From positions 1-8,017 of the forward strand of contig JANOPN010000091.1 in the NCBI GenBank assembly GCA_031421855.1: a stretch of 8,017 nt of DNA, written 5' to 3'. This stretch comes from JAAFHN01 sp031421855. GTDB lineage: Bacteria > Pseudomonadota > Gammaproteobacteria > Burkholderiales > Burkholderiaceae_C. Position numbers and translations under genes: made by a program. Positions within the stretch are counted from its first letter, which is position 1. The number at the start of each line of letters is the position of its first letter. A model generated the notes under the pieces. The model saw only the letters and a program-made list of their open reading frames with translations, did not search any database and was not told the origin of the DNA. Positions 6,511 to 8,017 of the stretch are shown piece by piece.

Positions 6511-6530
6511 GCAAGGACTCGAGCTCTTGC
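6511..6530. repeat. Imperfect 20-bp palindrome near the lipoprotein transcription start
   Basis: The sequence has the form GCAAG-NN-CTCGAG-NN-CTTGC: exact outer 5-bp arms and a palindromic CTCGAG centre, with two mismatched positions on each side. It lies just downstream of the TATAAT at 6549..6544, where a repressor operator or a 5' RNA hairpin could sit. The role is inferred only from position and symmetry. Confidence 0.4.
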
Positions 6531-6537
6531 AACTCAG

Positions 6538-6574
6538 CCCCCGATTATAGCTTGCAGACGACATTCATCGGGGG
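6538..6574 (-). promoter_or_regulatory. Candidate lipoprotein promoter (-10 TATAAT) flanked by 8-bp inverted arms
   Basis: The minus strand carries an exact TATAAT at 6549..6544, 147 bp upstream of the lipoprotein ATG, but no convincing TTGACA at 16-18 bp. The -10 lies within an inverted repeat with arms CCCCCGAT (6538-6545) and ATCGGGGG (6567-6574), 21 bp apart. The first arm overlaps the -10, so a protein bound there could affect transcription. The weak -35 would fit an activator-dependent promoter, which is inference. Confidence 0.4.
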
Positions 6575-6665
6575 TTTCCCGTATGGCGCGGAACCAAATC
6601 ACGATAGAGTCGAGAAAATGAGGTTTTTTTGATGCGTTGGCTGAGCCTGTGCGACCCGCACGGGC

Positions 6666-6694
6666 ATTTTTCGCAGCTTTTTTACAACAGTCAA
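6666..6694 (-). promoter_or_regulatory. Weak second promoter candidate upstream of the lipoprotein gene
   Basis: On the minus strand TTGACT (6694..6689) is followed after 17 nt by AAAAAT (6671..6666), 5 of 6 and 4 of 6 matches to the sigma70 consensus. It is just after the stop codon of the 167-aa gene and would give a long leader for the lipoprotein transcript. The rest of 6575-6710 shows no gene and no convincing terminator for the upstream operon. Confidence 0.25.
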
Positions 6695-6710
6695 TCCAAC
6701 TTTGTGTTCG

Positions 6711-7214
6711 TCAAAGCCCCAAAACGCTAGCAGCAAACCCCGGTGTGGCCTTGCTTTGCAACTCATCCAAGCGCTCTCGCATCGCCACGATGCGCCCCGC
6801 ATCCGTGTCGCAAATGCCAACCGCATGGGCAGGGTCGATGCGTTGCAACACAAACTGCGGCCCCATCAACACGCTGGGAAACTCCGACTGCGCAATCCCT
6901 GGACACACCCACGCCGTCACGATATGCTGCCACTGCTTGCGCCAAGCCACAAATCGGTGGTGGTTGGCGACCGCAAAGCCGTAGCTGCGGGCGTAAATCG
7001 TAACAGTGCGTCGGCTGTGCGACCACGCGTTTAGCGCCTCAAGCGTCCCGCGCTCACCCAGCGGCCAATCGGCGAAATCGTCATCGCTCAGCACCAAATG
7101 CTGCCAACTCTGCGCATGCGCCGTTGCCAGCGCGGCGTGAAACCGGTCGTTGAAGGCTTGGCGGCCAACAAAACGCCCGAAAAGGCTCTCGCCGCTGGCT
7201 AAGATTTCGCTCAT
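6711..7214 (-). CDS. Conserved hypothetical protein coupled to the RoxA-like gene (DUF7931/PLD-like?)
   Basis: The 167-aa product starts MSEILASGESLFGRFVGRQAFND and has no signal peptide, membrane segment or clear metal motif. A central part (SDDDFADWPLGERGTLEALNA, then a strand-rich SRRTVTIYARSYGF and a HHRFVAWRKQW segment at about residues 75-95) resembles the small phospholipase-D-like-fold proteins of betaproteobacteria grouped as DUF7931. The resemblance is from memory and moderate. The fold's HKD catalytic motif is not seen, so enzyme activity is doubtful. The ATG at 7214 overlaps the upstream cupin stop by 4 bp (ATGA) and has GGGGAG about six bases ahead. I chose it over the ATG at 7256, which lies inside the neighbouring gene. 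Coupling suggests co-expression with the oxygenase, but I cannot state a function. Confidence 0.75.
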   Translation of the reverse strand: MSEILASGESLFGRFVGRQAFNDRFHAALATAHAQSWQHLVLSDDDFADWPLGERGTLEALNAWSHSRRTVTIYARSYGFAVANHHRFVAWRKQWQHIVTAWVCPGIAQSEFPSVLMGPQFVLQRIDPAHAVGICDTDAGRIVAMRERLDELQSKATPGFAASVLGL

Positions 7215-8017
7215 TTTCCGCTCCCCGTTGCTTGCAACCAACCGTCGCTCAGCCACTCTTTGAACAAGGCCTTGGCCCCCACGCTGGCTTCAACGACCTG
7301 CGCGCGCGTCAAGGCTCTAGCGTCGGCCAAAACATGCATCAGCCGCGCATCAGCACCGGCGGCACGCCAGCTTTGCCCATTCAAAAACACATGGTGATCG
7401 TCGTACAACATGCGACTAGCCCGGTGCAAACTCACTGCATGCGGCCACTTTGGCTGCGGCTGTTCGTCGCCTGGCATCTCAAAGGCCTCGCGGCGCACCG
7501 GCTCGCTGAGCCACTCACCCAGCGTACAACACAGGTTCTTAGGGCCAAAAAAACCACTGGCCTGTGTGTTCATGACCTCTGATGCGATCAAATTCGCCGC
7601 AAACGCCTGCAACGACTCGGGAACGCGCGCGGGAGACTTCGTAGCCGGCTGAGCCTCGTCGGTGTAGAGATGCGTCAAGCGCTTGGCGACAGCTTCGTCG
7701 TCTTCGTCGTCGAGCTGATCGATCAAGCGGTGCAGCAGCTCGCGCAACAGTTCTGCTTTTGACGGCGCACGAAACCCGATTGAGTACGTCATGCACTCGC
7801 CAACGGCCACGCCGTCATGCGCCCATTTGGGTGGCAAATAAAGCATGTCGCCCGGGTTGAGCGTGAAGGCTTCATCAGGCGAGAAGTGACGCAAAATCTT
7901 CAGCGGCAGACCCTCGCGCAGACTCAAATCGGTCTGCGGTCCGATGCGCCAATGCCGCTGCCCGCGCACTTGCAGCAAAAACACGTCGTAGCTGTCAAAG
8001 TGTGGGCCAACCCCGCC
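7211..8017 (-). CDS. roxA: RoxA/YcfD-type JmjC-cupin ribosomal protein hydroxylase, N-terminus cut by the window
   Basis: RoxA-family enzymes are Fe(II)/2-oxoglutarate oxygenases; the E. coli member hydroxylates an arginine of ribosomal protein L16. The open frame runs to the window edge and shows 268 residues of a protein usually around 370-390 aa. It opens with GGVGPHFDSYDVFLLQ, containing the HxD iron-binding pair (visible His6 and Asp8). It continues with the characteristic RGQRHWRIGP, then PGDMLYLPPKWAHDGVA with the third iron ligand His67, and YSIGFRAPS. The C-terminal part (LTRAQVVEASVGAKALFKEWLSDGWLQ) fits the winged-helix-like domain of this family. All visible catalytic ligands are present. 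The apparent GTG start at 7984 is internal to the conserved core and is not the real start. Substrate assignment to L16 is by family only. Confidence 0.88.
   Translation of the reverse strand, partial: GGVGPHFDSYDVFLLQVRGQRHWRIGPQTDLSLREGLPLKILRHFSPDEAFTLNPGDMLYLPPKWAHDGVAVGECMTYSIGFRAPSKAELLRELLHRLIDQLDDEDDEAVAKRLTHLYTDEAQPATKSPARVPESLQAFAANLIASEVMNTQASGFFGPKNLCCTLGEWLSEPVRREAFEMPGDEQPQPKWPHAVSLHRASRMLYDDHHVFLNGQSWRAAGADARLMHVLADARALTRAQVVEASVGAKALFKEWLSDGWLQATGSGK

Noticed and set aside
6398..6532. N-terminal extension of the lipoprotein from a TTG at 6532
   Set aside because: It would place 45 residues before a complete signal peptide, and the region contains inverted repeats typical of an untranslated leader.
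6087..6632. A 181-codon plus-strand open frame opposite the lipoprotein gene and its leader
   Set aside because: Its Ala-rich half is only the reverse reading of GCN repeats in the lipoprotein gene, and the rest covers the palindromic leader. The minus-strand gene has a lipobox, ribosome binding site and terminator.
6649..6661. GTGCG-ACC-CGCAC hairpin as a terminator of the RoxA operon
   Set aside because: The stem is only 5 bp and no T-run follows on the minus strand, so it does not qualify as an intrinsic terminator.
6599..6664. 22-codon minus-strand ORF beginning MPVRVAQAQ downstream of the 167-aa gene
   Set aside because: No ribosome binding site precedes the ATG, it is very short, and no family is recognised.
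1..8017. CRISPR repeat array in the window
   Set aside because: I looked for type I-C-like repeats (a GC-rich hairpin ending in GATTGAAAC) and for any regularly spaced direct repeats and found none; the array should lie beyond the left edge.

Overview
The window reads as chromosomal DNA of a betaproteobacterium, probably Burkholderiales/Comamonadaceae. This is inferred from the moderately high GC content, the style of the Ala-rich small lipoprotein, and the ribosomal-oxygenase gene with its small partner; no rRNA or tRNA is present to prove it. Every gene I can support lies on the minus strand, so the biological reading order runs from right to left.

Right end (8017 to 6711): the C-terminal two thirds of a RoxA/YcfD-type JmjC-cupin ribosomal protein hydroxylase, overlapping by 4 bp a 167-aa conserved protein of unknown function. 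Middle (6710 to 5992): a 313-bp gene-free stretch holding candidate promoters and three inverted repeats, then a 106-aa lipoprotein whose mature part is about half alanine, then a perfect 15-bp-stem intrinsic terminator.

Left 5.8 kb: the interference half of a type I-C (Dvulg/Csd) CRISPR-Cas operon in canonical order: promoter, cas3, cas5c, cas8c (with the small subunit cas11c encoded inside its 3' end) and cas7c. The genes are tightly packed: a 9-bp gap between cas3 and cas5c, 4-bp ATGA overlaps at the next two junctions, and strong AAGGAG-type ribosome binding sites. Cas5c should process the pre-crRNA. Cas8c, Cas11c, Cas7c and Cas5c should form Cascade/I-C, and Cas3 should be recruited to nick and degrade target DNA. 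The adaptation genes (cas4, cas1, cas2) and the repeat array, normally downstream, lie beyond the left edge.

Main points of interest: a textbook internal Shine-Dalgarno and start for Cas11c; a small ORF starting right after cas7c whose first nine codons do not look like Cas4 and instead resemble the HicB-like antitoxin-fold family; a Cas5c with Leu where the Bacillus halodurans enzyme has its catalytic Tyr; an Ala/Lys-rich insertion in Cas7c; and a leader full of inverted repeats ahead of the lipoprotein gene. The CRISPR system itself is of a known type and looks intact as far as the window shows.
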